A stretch of DNA of 64,000 nucleotides from Massilia aurea (GCF_024753205.1 NZ_JANUGZ010000002.1:1093009-1157008); one strand, 5' to 3'. Counted from the stretch's first letter, positions 7,726 through 17,488 are shown. Numbers and translations are program-made. The notes: generated by a model from the sequence alone, not told the origin.

Positions 7726-9210
7726 TTACGCCTGCTGTTTGTTCAGCCGGCTGTTGCGCATGCTGTAGACGAAGTAGGTCACGACCGCCACGCCCATCCA
7801 GATGAAGAACACGCGGAACGTCGTGCTCGACAAATCCTTCATGATGTACAGGCAGGCCAGGACCGACAGGCCCGGCACCACGTAGGGACCGAACGGCACG
7901 CGGAAGCCCGGTGGCGCGTCAGGACCCTGCTTGTGACGGATCACCGGCACCGCGATCGACACCACCATGAACGCCGTCAGCGTGCCCATGCTGACCATGT
8001 CCCACAAGAAGGTCGAGTCGACCGTGCCGGCCACCAGGCCCACGACGGTGCACACGATGATCGTATTGGCCACCGGCGCCTGCGTGCGCGGGCTGACTTT
8101 CTGGAATACCTTCGGGATCAGGCCATCGCGGCTGATCGCGTACAGGATGCGGGTCTGGCCGTAGATCGTCACCAGCGTCACCGAGAACACCGACACCACG
8201 GCGCCAGCCGACAGGATCAGTGCCGGCCAGGCCTTGCCTGTCACGTTCTGCAGGATCACGGACAGGCCGGCTTCCTGGCCTTCGAACAGGTGCGCCGGCT
8301 GCGCGCCCATCGCGGCAATCGCCACCAGCATGTAGAACACGGTGACGATGACCAGCGCCGACAGGATCCCGATCGGCACATTGCGGCGCGGGTCCTTGAC
8401 CTCTTCGCCGGCGGTGGCGATGGTGTCCAGGCCAATGAACGAGAAGAATACGGTGCCGGCAGCGGCGGTCACGCCGGCCATGCCCGCGTAACCCTTGCTC
8501 TCGTCCATATTGAAAAATGGCTGGAAGTTGTTGGCGTCAAAGCCGGTGAACGCAATCGCGGAAAAGAACACCAGGATCGCCAGCTTGATCATCACCATGA
8601 TGGCGTTGGTCGTGGCCGATTCCTTCGTCCCGCGCACCAGCATGATGCCGCACATGATCACGAGCAGGATCGGCGGCAGGTTGATGTGGCCCGGATTGAA
8701 CGAGACGTTATGGTGGTCCGACACGAACATCGGCGAGCGCAACTCGATCGGTATCTGCCAGTGGAACGCGTTGAGCAGGAAGTTGTTCAGGTAATCGGAC
8801 CAGCCGATCGATGTCGCACTGGCCGCGAGGCCGTATTCGAGCAGCAGGCAGCCGGCGACGATGAACGCCGCGAATTCGCCCAGCGTCGCATACGCGAACG
8901 AGTACGAGGAGCCCGATGCCGGCACGCGCCCGGCCAGTTCGGCGTAGCACAGCGCGGTCAGGCCAGCGGTGATTGCCGCAAGCAGAAACGAGAGGACGAC
9001 GGCAGGACCGGCTTTCGGCACCGCTTCGACCATCGTGAAAAAGATGCCGGTACCGATCGTGGCGCCCACGCCGATCATCGTCAGCGGGAACAGCCCGAGC
9101 GAGCGATGCAGGCCAGGCAAGGCGCCGGCAACGCCAACAGATGTGCCCTCGTCGTGATGGCGTCCCGCCGGTTTGGTACGTAGCAGCTTTTGGCCCAGAG
9201 TCTGATTCAC
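7726..9210 (-). CDS. APC superfamily amino acid permease
   Basis: This 494-aa protein has about 12 predicted membrane helices. The first helix region shows the family signature (MIGVGATIGTGIFF) and the next carries CYAELAGRVPASGSSYSFAY. FFSFIGLDTIATAGEEVKDP is typical of the cationic amino acid transporter/YfnA branch. It should import amino acids, possibly basic ones, across the inner membrane; specificity cannot be read from sequence. The GTG at 9210 is preferred over an upstream ATG because AAGGA lies 7 nt before it and the leader before it looks non-coding. The CAT-like gene follows directly. Confidence 0.88.
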   Translation of the reverse strand: MNQTLGQKLLRTKPAGRHHDEGTSVGVAGALPGLHRSLGLFPLTMIGVGATIGTGIFFTMVEAVPKAGPAVVLSFLLAAITAGLTALCYAELAGRVPASGSSYSFAYATLGEFAAFIVAGCLLLEYGLAASATSIGWSDYLNNFLLNAFHWQIPIELRSPMFVSDHHNVSFNPGHINLPPILLVIMCGIMLVRGTKESATTNAIMVMIKLAILVFFSAIAFTGFDANNFQPFFNMDESKGYAGMAGVTAAAGTVFFSFIGLDTIATAGEEVKDPRRNVPIGILSALVIVTVFYMLVAIAAMGAQPAHLFEGQEAGLSVILQNVTGKAWPALILSAGAVVSVFSVTLVTIYGQTRILYAISRDGLIPKVFQKVSPRTQAPVANTIIVCTVVGLVAGTVDSTFLWDMVSMGTLTAFMVVSIAVPVIRHKQGPDAPPGFRVPFGPYVVPGLSVLACLYIMKDLSSTTFRVFFIWMGVAVVTYFVYSMRNSRLNKQQA

Positions 9211-9350
9211 GGCGAGTCCTTCAGTACGCGGTTGCAATCGCGTTCGATGCCGCCGGTAAGCAGTCCCCAAACGCAGTCTCAAAACGAAGCTGCGATTATA
9301 GGGGACTCTGCTGTCGCTGAAGACATTTTGTTTGCACGCGCGACAAGACC

Positions 9351-10214
9351 TTAATCGAGCAGGTGGATGCGCTCGCCCGTCATGCTGCGCTGGGCCGGCT
9401 GGCCATACACGCGGATGCCGCCCGAGCCCGAGGTACGGGCAAACAGCGACTGCCTGACCGTGGCCCGGATGCTGCCGGCGCCGCTCGCGCCCAGGTCGGC
9501 GTCCTGCGTCGTCAGGCCCGCCAGATCGGCGCTGGCCGAGCCGCTCACGCGGGCGTTGAGCGAGCGCACCGCGCCGCTGGCATCGAGCGAACTCGATCCA
9601 CTCAGCTCCATGCGCGCGACTTCGCCGCTGACCGGGCCAAGGCGCATCCGGCTCGACCCGGACAGCGTGACATCGATGCTGTTGCTGGTGAGCCGGGCCG
9701 CATCCAGCAGACCGGAGCCGCTGGCCCGCGCATGCAGGTTGCCCGCAGTGCCGGCCAGCGTCACGCTCGCCGAACCGCTCTTGCGCACGTCAAGCGGCGC
9801 GCCATTCAGGCCACTCACGTCGACGCGGGTCGCGCCCGACGCGCGCACCTCGGTCAGGCGCGGCGTCGTGTAGATGATGCGTAGCAGCGTCTTGCTGCGC
9901 AGGTTCTGCTCGGACCAGATGCGCAGCGTGTCGCCCTGCGTCTCGGTGCGAATCAGCGGCAGCAGGTTGCTGTCGGCTTCCACCACCAGCGACGCGACCG
10001 GCCCCACGCGCACATCGACCGGCAGCGCGCCGCTCACGTCCAGCGCCGGCAGCGCCGCGACGGCGCGGGCATCGCGCGCCGCGACACCGTTCCCCTCCGT
10101 CGTCCCGCTACTCCACGACGTATGAATGCGCATGTCGCTGCCATCCTGGGGCGCGACGATGATGGCGCAGCCGGCAAGGGCAGCTAGAGCAGCAAGGGCG
10201 ATGGGGGTACGCAT
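9351..10214 (-). CDS. DUF2807 (GIN-domain) lipoprotein
   Basis: This 287-aa protein starts with MRTPIALAALAALAGCAI, a lipoprotein signal peptide with an LAGC lipobox, so it is probably lipid-anchored. The rest is a right-handed repetitive beta structure. ALDVSGALPVDVRVG opens the domain, and runs such as SGSASVTLAG, SGSGLLDAA, LSGSSRMRLG and VSGSASADLAG recur about every 20 residues. This is the DUF2807/GIN pattern of an auto-transporter adhesin head-like domain of unknown function. AGGA lies 8 nt before the ATG at 10214; longer frames upstream lack the signal peptide at their start. It stands alone between the permease and an old yellow enzyme. Confidence 0.85.
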   Translation of the reverse strand: MRTPIALAALAALAGCAIIVAPQDGSDMRIHTSWSSGTTEGNGVAARDARAVAALPALDVSGALPVDVRVGPVASLVVEADSNLLPLIRTETQGDTLRIWSEQNLRSKTLLRIIYTTPRLTEVRASGATRVDVSGLNGAPLDVRKSGSASVTLAGTAGNLHARASGSGLLDAARLTSNSIDVTLSGSSRMRLGPVSGEVARMELSGSSSLDASGAVRSLNARVSGSASADLAGLTTQDADLGASGAGSIRATVRQSLFARTSGSGGIRVYGQPAQRSMTGERIHLLD

Positions 10215-10338
10215 GGCAGTCCTGACAGGTTGTTGTTCGGGTGATGGCACTCTACCAACCGCCCTGCCCCGCAACGTGCTGCGTGCGACGAACTGCAAAA
10301 GCGGCGCCGTGGACTGCATGCCCCCGGCGCGAACCGTG

Positions 10339-11451
10339 TCAGCCCTTGCCAGGCCGCGTGGTGTCGAACAGCGTCTTGAACTCATGCGGCTGCGAGCGCC
10401 AGTACTGCGGCGGCGCGCTCACCTGCGCACCCAGTTCGGCCGCCGCGTGCCACGGCCAGCGCGGGTCGTACAGCATCGCGCGCGCCAGGGCGATGACGTC
10501 CGCCTGGCCCGCCTGCAAAATGGCTTCGGCGTGGCGCGCCTCGGTGATCAGGCCGACGCCAATCGTCGGCAGGCCCGTATCCTGCTTGATGCGTTCGGCG
10601 AAGCCGATCTGGTAACCCGGCTCCACCGGGATCTTCTGGGCGGTCGACAAGCCGCCGCTCGAGACGTGGATGAAGTCGCAGCCAATGCGCTCGAGTTCCT
10701 GCGCAAAGCGCACGCTCTGCTCGAGGTCCCAGCCGCCGTCGACCCAGTCGGTGGCCGAGATGCGCATCCCGAGCGTCATCGACGGCACGGCAGCGCGCAC
10801 GGCCGCGAAGACTTCCAGCGGATAGCGCATGCGGTTCTCGAGCGAGCCGCCATATTCGTCGGTGCGGTGGTTGGCCAGCGGCGAGAGGAACTGGTGCAGC
10901 AGGTAGCCGTGGGCGCCGTGCAGCTCGATCGCGTCAAAACCCAGGGCATGCGCGCGGCGTGCAGCGGCCACAAAACCGTCGCGTACCCGCGCCAAGCCGG
11001 CGGCATCGAGCGCCAGCGGCGCGGCGTCGCCCTCGGTATGCGGCACGGCGGACGGGCCTTCGGTCTGCCAGCCTTTGGGCGCGTCAGGGGCGATCTGCGC
11101 GCCACCTTCCCACGGCACGTTCGTCGACGCCTTGCGGCCCGCGTGGCTCAGCTGAATGCCGATCTTGATGGGCGAATGACGACGCATCGCTGCCAGAACC
11201 GGCGCCAGCGCGTCGGCATGGGCATCGGACCACAGGCCCAGGTCATTTGGCGAGATGCGGCCTTCCGGCACGACGGCCGTGGCCTCCAATGTGATCAGCG
11301 CGGCGCCGGACAGCGCCAGGCTGCCCAGATGGATCATGTGCCAGTCGGTGGCCAGGCCATCGACAGCGGAATACTGGCACATCGGCGCGATGGTAATACG
11401 GTTGGACAGCTCGAGGGGGCCGAGCGAGTACGGTGAAAACAGCATGGTCAT
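10339..11451 (-). CDS. NADH:flavin oxidoreductase, old yellow enzyme family (YqjM/NamA-like)
   Basis: This 370-aa TIM-barrel FMN enzyme has the class signature APMCQYSA near residue 25. The Cys in this position marks the YqjM-type (thermophilic-like) subclass. Further motifs are QLSHAGRKAS, FDAIELHGAHGYLLHQFLSP (substrate-binding His pair region), HRTDEYGGSLENR and DVIALARAMLYDP (FMN phosphate site). These enzymes reduce activated C=C bonds with NAD(P)H; the physiological substrate is unknown. CAGGAG lies about 5 nt before the first ATG. Transcription runs away from the aruE terminator region. No partner gene is adjacent. Confidence 0.92.
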   Translation of the reverse strand: MTMLFSPYSLGPLELSNRITIAPMCQYSAVDGLATDWHMIHLGSLALSGAALITLEATAVVPEGRISPNDLGLWSDAHADALAPVLAAMRRHSPIKIGIQLSHAGRKASTNVPWEGGAQIAPDAPKGWQTEGPSAVPHTEGDAAPLALDAAGLARVRDGFVAAARRAHALGFDAIELHGAHGYLLHQFLSPLANHRTDEYGGSLENRMRYPLEVFAAVRAAVPSMTLGMRISATDWVDGGWDLEQSVRFAQELERIGCDFIHVSSGGLSTAQKIPVEPGYQIGFAERIKQDTGLPTIGVGLITEARHAEAILQAGQADVIALARAMLYDPRWPWHAAAELGAQVSAPPQYWRSQPHEFKTLFDTTRPGKG

Positions 11452-11490
11452 GGTGGCTCCTGCATATCAAGAGCACCAGTCTAGCCCGAC

Positions 11491-11525
11491 ATGAAAATTC
11501 GTGTCGTCGACCAAAAAAAAGCGGG
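11491..11525. repeat. Flanking direct repeat, left copy (partial terminator sequence)
   Basis: These 35 bases match 11716-11749 with two substitutions and one A-run length change. They include GTGTCGTCGACC followed by an A-run and GCGGG. The right copy is the loop-distal part of the aruE terminator, so this left copy looks like a duplicated piece of it. Confidence 0.8.
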
Positions 11526-11710
11526 GGTCAGGTCTGACATTCGGACACGGTCTCGACAATCGCGTAGTGGGAACCAGCTGGCACCGGGCCATGCTAATAC
11601 TGGGCAAGACACTGTTGGAAGTGGCTAAGGCTGAGGCCGTGTCCGAATGTCAGACCTGACCCCGGCTGTAAGGCTGAGGTCGTGTCTGAATGTCAGACCT
11701 GACCCCGGCT
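11524..11710. repeat. Palindromic element with three related arms
   Basis: One forward arm (GGGGTCAGGTCTGACATTCG, from 11524) is followed by two inverted arms of the same sequence: CCGTGTCCGAATGTCAGACC ending near 11664, and a variant with CGTGTCTGAATGTC ending near 11706. The two inverted arms are a direct repeat of each other. No open frame is supported. The architecture, one forward and two inverted arms, is the same as in the unrelated-sequence repeats at 6739 and 6962. Confidence 0.8.
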
Positions 11711-11715
11711 TTGTT

Positions 11716-11749
11716 ATGGAAATACGTGTCGTCGACCAAAAAAAGCGGG
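11716..11749. repeat. Flanking direct repeat, right copy (native terminator side)
   Basis: This is the partner of 11491-11525. It runs into the complete hairpin of the aruE terminator, so it is probably the original copy. Confidence 0.8.
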
Positions 11750-11765
11750 CCGCAGCCCGCTTGGT
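11741..11765 (-). terminator. Intrinsic terminator of the aru operon
   Basis: Read on the minus strand, AAGCGGGC pairs with GCCCGCTT around a short loop and is followed by a run of seven or eight T, immediately after the aruE stop. Confidence 0.88.
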
Positions 11766-11766
11766 C

Positions 11767-12780
11767 TTATCCGATGCGCACCACCATGATTCCGGCGCGT
11801 AGTCCCACCCGGACATCCGGGTTCGGGAACACGACCAGTTCTTCGTCGTGCTGCACCGTGTAGGTCGTTGCACCATCCTGCGCGATGACGTCGCCTTTTT
11901 GCATCGGCGTGAAGTTCCAGGTCTCGCGCCCCACCTGCATGCTGAACGCGTCGGACAGCTTGATGATCGACTGCGCCGTTGCGAACACGCGCGGCGGCGC
12001 CGTTGCTGGCTGCGTCGGCTGACCGCGCAGCAGGCGATCCAGCGCGCTTGATGCGGCGGCGAACTGCGACAGATCATTCTGCCCCAGCGTGCCAACACGA
12101 CCCAGTTCGACCGTGCTGCTGGCCGCGCCGAGATGCTCGGCCGTGAAGTAACTGTAGGTGCCGGCCGATTCGGGATTCATGATGATCGCTTCGATCCCTG
12201 CCTCGCCCAGCCACCCTATCAAGCCCTCACGCGCGGCATCCGCAATCAGTTCCGGCACGATCGCGAACATCGGATAGTGCGAGGGCCTGATCGCCGTGTG
12301 CAGGTCGAGGTGCCAGCGCGCCGGGCCGCTGCCCTCGAAAAACGCGCGGGTCGCCTCGATCAGCACATCGGCGCGGCCGGCCTCGAACGTCCCGGCCAGC
12401 GAGCCGCGTTCGGCGCGGAACATCCGGTTCAGGTCCGCGTCGATGAAACGCTTGCCGGCGCGGATGGCGTCGATATGCCCGACACACAGCATCAGGTCCA
12501 CCGCCAGCGTGCTGGCGGAACGCGACAGCGCATCGACCAGATACGCCACCATCTCGATCGGCCCCGTCTCGTCGCCATGCACGCCGACCGACACCAGCAC
12601 GCTGGGGCGATCGGCGTCCGGCGTTGCGGCGCGCACCGTCAGGATGCCCGACGCCGGCAACCCGACGACAAAGCCGGCATCGCGAAAACGCTGCGCGACC
12701 GCGCCGAAGTCGGCTTCGGCCAGCGCGCGCACCGCTTCCGGCAATCCTGCTGCAGGTGCGGTGCTCATCTCGGTGCTCAT
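11767..12780 (-). CDS. astE: Succinylglutamate desuccinylase
   Basis: This 337-aa protein of the AstE/AspA zinc carboxypeptidase family catalyses the last AST step, N-succinylglutamate to succinate and glutamate. Zinc ligands are visible in SVGVHGDETGP (His, Glu) and WHLDLHTAIR (His). The catalytic Glu region is SSTVELGRVG. The ATG is one base after the stop of gdhB, so translation is probably coupled. A second in-frame ATG lies 12 nt downstream; neither has a clear ribosome binding site. It is the last gene of the operon and is followed by an intrinsic terminator. In Pseudomonas nomenclature it would be aruE. Confidence 0.93.
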   Translation of the reverse strand: MSTEMSTAPAAGLPEAVRALAEADFGAVAQRFRDAGFVVGLPASGILTVRAATPDADRPSVLVSVGVHGDETGPIEMVAYLVDALSRSASTLAVDLMLCVGHIDAIRAGKRFIDADLNRMFRAERGSLAGTFEAGRADVLIEATRAFFEGSGPARWHLDLHTAIRPSHYPMFAIVPELIADAAREGLIGWLGEAGIEAIIMNPESAGTYSYFTAEHLGAASSTVELGRVGTLGQNDLSQFAAASSALDRLLRGQPTQPATAPPRVFATAQSIIKLSDAFSMQVGRETWNFTPMQKGDVIAQDGATTYTVQHDEELVVFPNPDVRVGLRAGIMVVRIG

Positions 12781-12781
12781 A

Positions 12782-15700
12782 TCACGCGGCCAGACGTTCT
12801 GGCGAGAGGCCTTCCGACAGCGCCCACACGTCCAGCATCGCCTGCTCCAGTTCGGTCGGCGGCGCAAAGCCCGTCAAGCCGCGCGCGGCGGTTACTTCGT
12901 CCACCGCTGCCTGCATGTCGTTGCCGTTGTGGCCCGCATGCTCGATCACCTGCAGCAGCAGGCGCTGTTGCGCGCGGCGCAGCGATTGCAGCGCGTAGTT
13001 GCGCAGCTGTTCCTGCGACTTGCTCTGCGCCGGCAGCTTCAGGCCCAGTTCCAGCGTGTCGATACCAACCTGCTGGCGCAGCAGCGTGCCGACCTGCAGG
13101 AACTGCAGCAGCGACATGCCTTCTGGTCGTGACACCGAGACCGCCGCGAACAGGAACGAGGCTTGCGACTCGATGATCTCGACCGCCTTCCAGGCCGCTG
13201 CAAACTGCGGTGGCAGGCCCGTGTGGCCATCGGCCTCGGAACGGAACTTGGCAGCCGCGCTCTCGTCGGCTTCGGCGAACAGCGTCGAGAGCTCGTCCAG
13301 GCCTTGCGAGCCTGGTGGCAGCGACAGCACGCCTTCGATCGTGGCGCGCTGCAGCGCGCGGGTACGGTTGTCGACCGAGACCGACACGTCGCGAGGCACC
13401 ACCAGAGCATCCGCGTCGAGCGCATCGAACACCGGCGCCAGGTGCAGCGCAGCCCAGGCCTTGGCCCACGCCTTGACGACTTCGGTGTCGTCGATGCGGT
13501 GTTCCAGCGCCAGGTCGCGCAGCATCAGCGGGCCGCAGCGGTTCACGGCTTCGTTAGCCAGCACGGTGGCCAGGATGGCGTTGGCCAGCGGATGGTCCAG
13601 CGGATCGCGGGTGGCGACCAGCTGCGCCGGGAAGTAAGGCCGCAGCAGTGCATCGGCCCAGACTTCATCGGTCAGCGGCAGCGCAGCCAGCGTGCGCTTG
13701 AAGCGGTTCTTGACGTTGGCAATGACCACCGCCAGTTCCGGCGCCGTCAGGCCCAGGCCCAGCGCCTTGCGGCGCAGCAGTTCGACGTCGCTCGGGAGCT
13801 GTTCGAGCTCGCGCGAGACGGCGCCTTCGGCTTCCAGGTTGGCGATCAGGGCGATGTAGCCATCGACTACTGCGCCGGTGGCTTGCGCCTGCACTTCGCG
13901 CGTCAGCAAATGCGTCTGCAGCGTGTTGTCGCGCAGGACAAGGCGCTCGATCTCGCCCGTCATTTCATTCAGCGTGCGGTTACGGTCGGTTTCCGACAAC
14001 TGGCCGGCATTGACTTCGGTGTCGAGCCAGATCTTGACGTTGACTTCATGGTCCGAGCAATCCACGCCGGCCGAGTTGTCGATCGCATCAGTGAAGATAC
14101 GGCCACCGGCGAGCGCGAACTCGATGCGGCCGGCCTGGGTCGCGCCCAGATTACCGCCTTCGCTCACCACCTTGCAGCGCAGCTCATTGCCGTTGACGCG
14201 GATCTGGTCGTTGGCGCGGTCCTTCACTTGCGCGTGCGTTTCGGTCGAGGCCTTGATATAGGTACCGATGCCGCCGTTGTAGAACAGGTCGACCGGCGCC
14301 TTGACGATGCGATGCATCAGTTCCTGTGGCGGCAGCGATGTCTCTTCGATCTGGAGCGCCTCGCGGATCTGCGGCGAGAGTTCGATCGAGCGGGCATTGC
14401 GCGGGTACACGCCGCCGCCGGCCGAGATCAGGCTCTTGTCATAGTCTTCCCACGACGAGCGTGGCAGCGCGAACATGCGCTCGCGTTCCTTGAACGAGAC
14501 TTCGACATCCGGGGTCGGGTCCAGGAAGATGTGGCGGTGGTCGAACGCCGCCACCAGTTTCAGCTGGCGCGACAGCAGCACACCGTTGCCGAACACGTCG
14601 CCCGACATGTCGCCCACGCCGGTCATCGTGATCGGGTTGTTGGCCAGGTCGTGGCCCAGTTCATAGAAGTGGCGCTTGACCGCTTCGAACGCGCCCTTGG
14701 CGGTGATGCCCATCTTCTTGTGGTCGTAACCGTTCGAGCCGCCCGATGCGAACGCGTCGCCCAGCCAGAAGCCGCGCTGCACGGCGATGCTGTTGGCGAT
14801 GTCCGAGAATGTCGCGGTGCCCTTGTCGGCGGCCACCACCAGGTACGGATCGTCCTGGTCGTGACGCACGGTCGCCTCTGGCGGCACGATCTCGCCGCGC
14901 ACGCGGTTGTCGGTCACTTCCAGCAGGCTGGCGATGAACAGGCGGTAGACGGCTTCGCCCTCGGCGGCGACCACGTCGCGCGCCGCATCCTTCGGCATCT
15001 GCTTGCAGACAAAGCCGCCTTTCGAGCCGGCCGGCACGATGACGGCGTTCTTGACCATCTGCGCCTTCACCAGGCCCAGTACCTCGGTGCGGTAGTCTTC
15101 CATGCGATCCGACCAGCGCAGGCCGCCGCGGGCGACCGGGCCGCCGCGCAGGTGCACGCCTTCGAAGCGGCGCGAGAACACATAGATTTCGCGGAACGGC
15201 CGCGGCTCGGGCGCCAGCGCCAGGTCGCTCGTGTCGACCTTGAAGATGATTTTTTCGCCGCTGTTCTGGAAGTAGTTGGTACGCACGGTGGCCAGCGCCA
15301 GGTCGATCAGCGCCGCCATGATTTCTTCGGTGTCGGCGTGGTTCACGCCTGGCAGGCTGGTTTTCAGCAGGTACAGCGCGCTGCTGCCTTCGTTGCGTTG
15401 TTCGTCGGTCAGCGCCGGATCGAAGCGCTGCATGAAGCCGTTGACGAATTCCTTGACCAGGCCAGGCTGGGCGCGCAGCGTTTCGGCCATGTAGCGCACC
15501 GAGAACTTCGAGCCGAGCTGACGCCAGTAGCTGATGTACGCGCGCACCAGCTGCACTTCGCGCAGCGACAGGCCGCCTTCAATGGTCAGGCCGTTCATGC
15601 GGCCATCTTCGGCTTCGTCGTTGAACAGGGCGGAGAACAGTTCTTCGGCCACTTTGCCGATGCCCGGCTTGGTGAGTTTGGCGGCGCTTTCGGCGTCGAC

Positions 15701-17488
15701 CGACAGCGCGGTCACGTAACGGCGCACGCCATCCAGGCCCGTGTGGCGGAAGGTCTGCTCGCGGTCGACCGCGATGCCGGCGTTCTGCAGCGCCGGCAGG
15801 ATGCGCGACAGCGACGGCACGGTCTCGCTCGAGTACAGGCGGATCGAGGTGCCGGCAGCGTCATCCTGCTCGATGCGCGCGGTCACGCGGTCCGGACGGC
15901 AGCGCGTCAACAGCGCGTGCACGTCGCGGAACGCCGTTTCGGGCGCCGTGGCGGAGACAAAACTCACCGGCAGCGTTGGCACCACCTTGCGCATCAGGCT
16001 GCGCAGGCGGCTTTCATCGACGCTGTTGGTCAGCTGGGCAAAGCGGTCATGCCAGCCATCGAGCACGCCCAGGAGCGGCGCCTGCAGATCGGTTTCCAGG
16101 TCGAGCGGATAGCGGGCCGCATGCGCGATCAGGTACACGCGCGCCAGCGGGCCATCGGCCACCAGGGTCTGGACATCGACGTCGCGCGCGCCCGAGCTTT
16201 CCTTCAGGGCGGCTGCCAGGCTCGCGGCCACGGCGGCGCTGAAACGCTCGCGCGGCAGGTACACCAGCACGTTCAGGTGACGGCGATACACGTCGCGGCG
16301 TGCAAACACCTTGGCGCGCGGCTGCTTGTACAGCGACACCACGGCGCTGCAGACTTCGGCCAGCCATTCCGGCTCGGCTTCCAGCGCTTCGTTGCGCGGC
16401 AGCGATTCGAGGATCTCGATGAATTTCTCGGCGCGGAAACCTTCCTGGCGCACGCCGGCGATGCCGAGCACCTTGGCCACGCGGCCACGGGCGAACGGCA
16501 GGCGCGCCAGCGGGGTCGAGGTGGCGGCGCGGGTGAACAGGCCAATGAAGCAATGCTCGCCCAGGATGCGGCCCTGCGCGTCGGTATCGCGCACGCCGAT
16601 GAAGTCCAGCGGCTGGTCGCGGTGCAGCGTGCCGGCCACGTCGGCCTTGACGATCGACAGCGTGTCAGCGCGGCGCGACAGCGTATCGAGGTCGCCAGGG
16701 ATGCTGGCCAGGCAATCGCCATACACCGGATGAGCGGTGTCTTTCAGCACGCCGATGCGGCTGCCCAGATCGCGTTCGAGTTCGCGCTCGCCAGCCTTGA
16801 CGACGTAGTAGGCATAGCCGAACGGCTCGAAGCCTTCGTTCTTGGCCCATTCGAGGAAGGCAGCGGCTTCCTGGCCGTCCGGCGTGCCGGCGGCGGCAGC
16901 GGCTGCGGCCACGGCGGTCATGCGGTCGCCCATGGCGACGGCGTCGCGCTGCACGGTGGCGGCGTCGCTGGCGACCATGCGGATGCGCGCGGTCAGCTTG
17001 TCGAGTTCTTCGTACTGCAGTTCATCGTTCAGCAGGCACAGGACGATGGATTCGAGCGGGCTGCCCGCTTCGCCGATGGCGGCCAGCGCGCCCGTGGCGT
17101 CGCGGCGTACCGGCAGCACGGCGTTCATGACGCCGGCGGCGACGATGCGCTCCTTGCGCAGTGCCATGACGAACGAGTCGACCAGGTACGGGCGGTCATC
17201 GTTGAGAATCAAGAGTGCGGTGGCCTTGCCGCCGCGGCCGTCCGAGTAACCCATCGTGGCGATCTGCGCGCCAGGGCCGGTGCGCTGGGCCAGTTGCGAG
17301 AAACCGTCGACCAGCACGGGCGCCAGGCTTTGCGGCGCGGTGCCGGCCAGGTCTTCGTCGTCGAGCGACTCGAGCCAGGCGGCGATCAGGGCATTGACCT
17401 GCGCGCTGCTGGCCGATGGATTGGCCGAACCGTTCTCGTTGATCAGCGCCAGCGTCTGGCCGCGCAAATCGTTGGGCATATCTTTCAT
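12782..17488 (-). CDS. gdhB: NAD-specific glutamate dehydrogenase, large (~180 kDa) class
   Basis: This 1568-aa protein belongs to the very large bacterial NAD-GDH class (family usually ~1600 aa). It converts glutamate to 2-oxoglutarate, NADH and ammonia. A long N-terminal regulatory region precedes the catalytic core, which shows PVARGGLRWSDRMEDYRTE, the Lys-containing VPAGSKGGFV, and an NAD-fold with VVSEGGNLGATQAGRIEFA. GGAG lies 7 nt before the ATG at 17488. A TATAAA box on the minus strand (17550-17555) in the 98-bp gap after astB hints at an extra internal promoter. It sits between astB and astE, so it would use the glutamate that the pathway makes. In P. aeruginosa gdhB is arginine-induced through ArgR but is not inside the aru operon. 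Confidence 0.95.
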   Translation of the reverse strand: MKDMPNDLRGQTLALINENGSANPSASSAQVNALIAAWLESLDDEDLAGTAPQSLAPVLVDGFSQLAQRTGPGAQIATMGYSDGRGGKATALLILNDDRPYLVDSFVMALRKERIVAAGVMNAVLPVRRDATGALAAIGEAGSPLESIVLCLLNDELQYEELDKLTARIRMVASDAATVQRDAVAMGDRMTAVAAAAAAAGTPDGQEAAAFLEWAKNEGFEPFGYAYYVVKAGERELERDLGSRIGVLKDTAHPVYGDCLASIPGDLDTLSRRADTLSIVKADVAGTLHRDQPLDFIGVRDTDAQGRILGEHCFIGLFTRAATSTPLARLPFARGRVAKVLGIAGVRQEGFRAEKFIEILESLPRNEALEAEPEWLAEVCSAVVSLYKQPRAKVFARRDVYRRHLNVLVYLPRERFSAAVAASLAAALKESSGARDVDVQTLVADGPLARVYLIAHAARYPLDLETDLQAPLLGVLDGWHDRFAQLTNSVDESRLRSLMRKVVPTLPVSFVSATAPETAFRDVHALLTRCRPDRVTARIEQDDAAGTSIRLYSSETVPSLSRILPALQNAGIAVDREQTFRHTGLDGVRRYVTALSVDAESAAKLTKPGIGKVAEELFSALFNDEAEDGRMNGLTIEGGLSLREVQLVRAYISYWRQLGSKFSVRYMAETLRAQPGLVKEFVNGFMQRFDPALTDEQRNEGSSALYLLKTSLPGVNHADTEEIMAALIDLALATVRTNYFQNSGEKIIFKVDTSDLALAPEPRPFREIYVFSRRFEGVHLRGGPVARGGLRWSDRMEDYRTEVLGLVKAQMVKNAVIVPAGSKGGFVCKQMPKDAARDVVAAEGEAVYRLFIASLLEVTDNRVRGEIVPPEATVRHDQDDPYLVVAADKGTATFSDIANSIAVQRGFWLGDAFASGGSNGYDHKKMGITAKGAFEAVKRHFYELGHDLANNPITMTGVGDMSGDVFGNGVLLSRQLKLVAAFDHRHIFLDPTPDVEVSFKERERMFALPRSSWEDYDKSLISAGGGVYPRNARSIELSPQIREALQIEETSLPPQELMHRIVKAPVDLFYNGGIGTYIKASTETHAQVKDRANDQIRVNGNELRCKVVSEGGNLGATQAGRIEFALAGGRIFTDAIDNSAGVDCSDHEVNVKIWLDTEVNAGQLSETDRNRTLNEMTGEIERLVLRDNTLQTHLLTREVQAQATGAVVDGYIALIANLEAEGAVSRELEQLPSDVELLRRKALGLGLTAPELAVVIANVKNRFKRTLAALPLTDEVWADALLRPYFPAQLVATRDPLDHPLANAILATVLANEAVNRCGPLMLRDLALEHRIDDTEVVKAWAKAWAALHLAPVFDALDADALVVPRDVSVSVDNRTRALQRATIEGVLSLPPGSQGLDELSTLFAEADESAAAKFRSEADGHTGLPPQFAAAWKAVEIIESQASFLFAAVSVSRPEGMSLLQFLQVGTLLRQQVGIDTLELGLKLPAQSKSQEQLRNYALQSLRRAQQRLLLQVIEHAGHNGNDMQAAVDEVTAARGLTGFAPPTELEQAMLDVWALSEGLSPERLAA

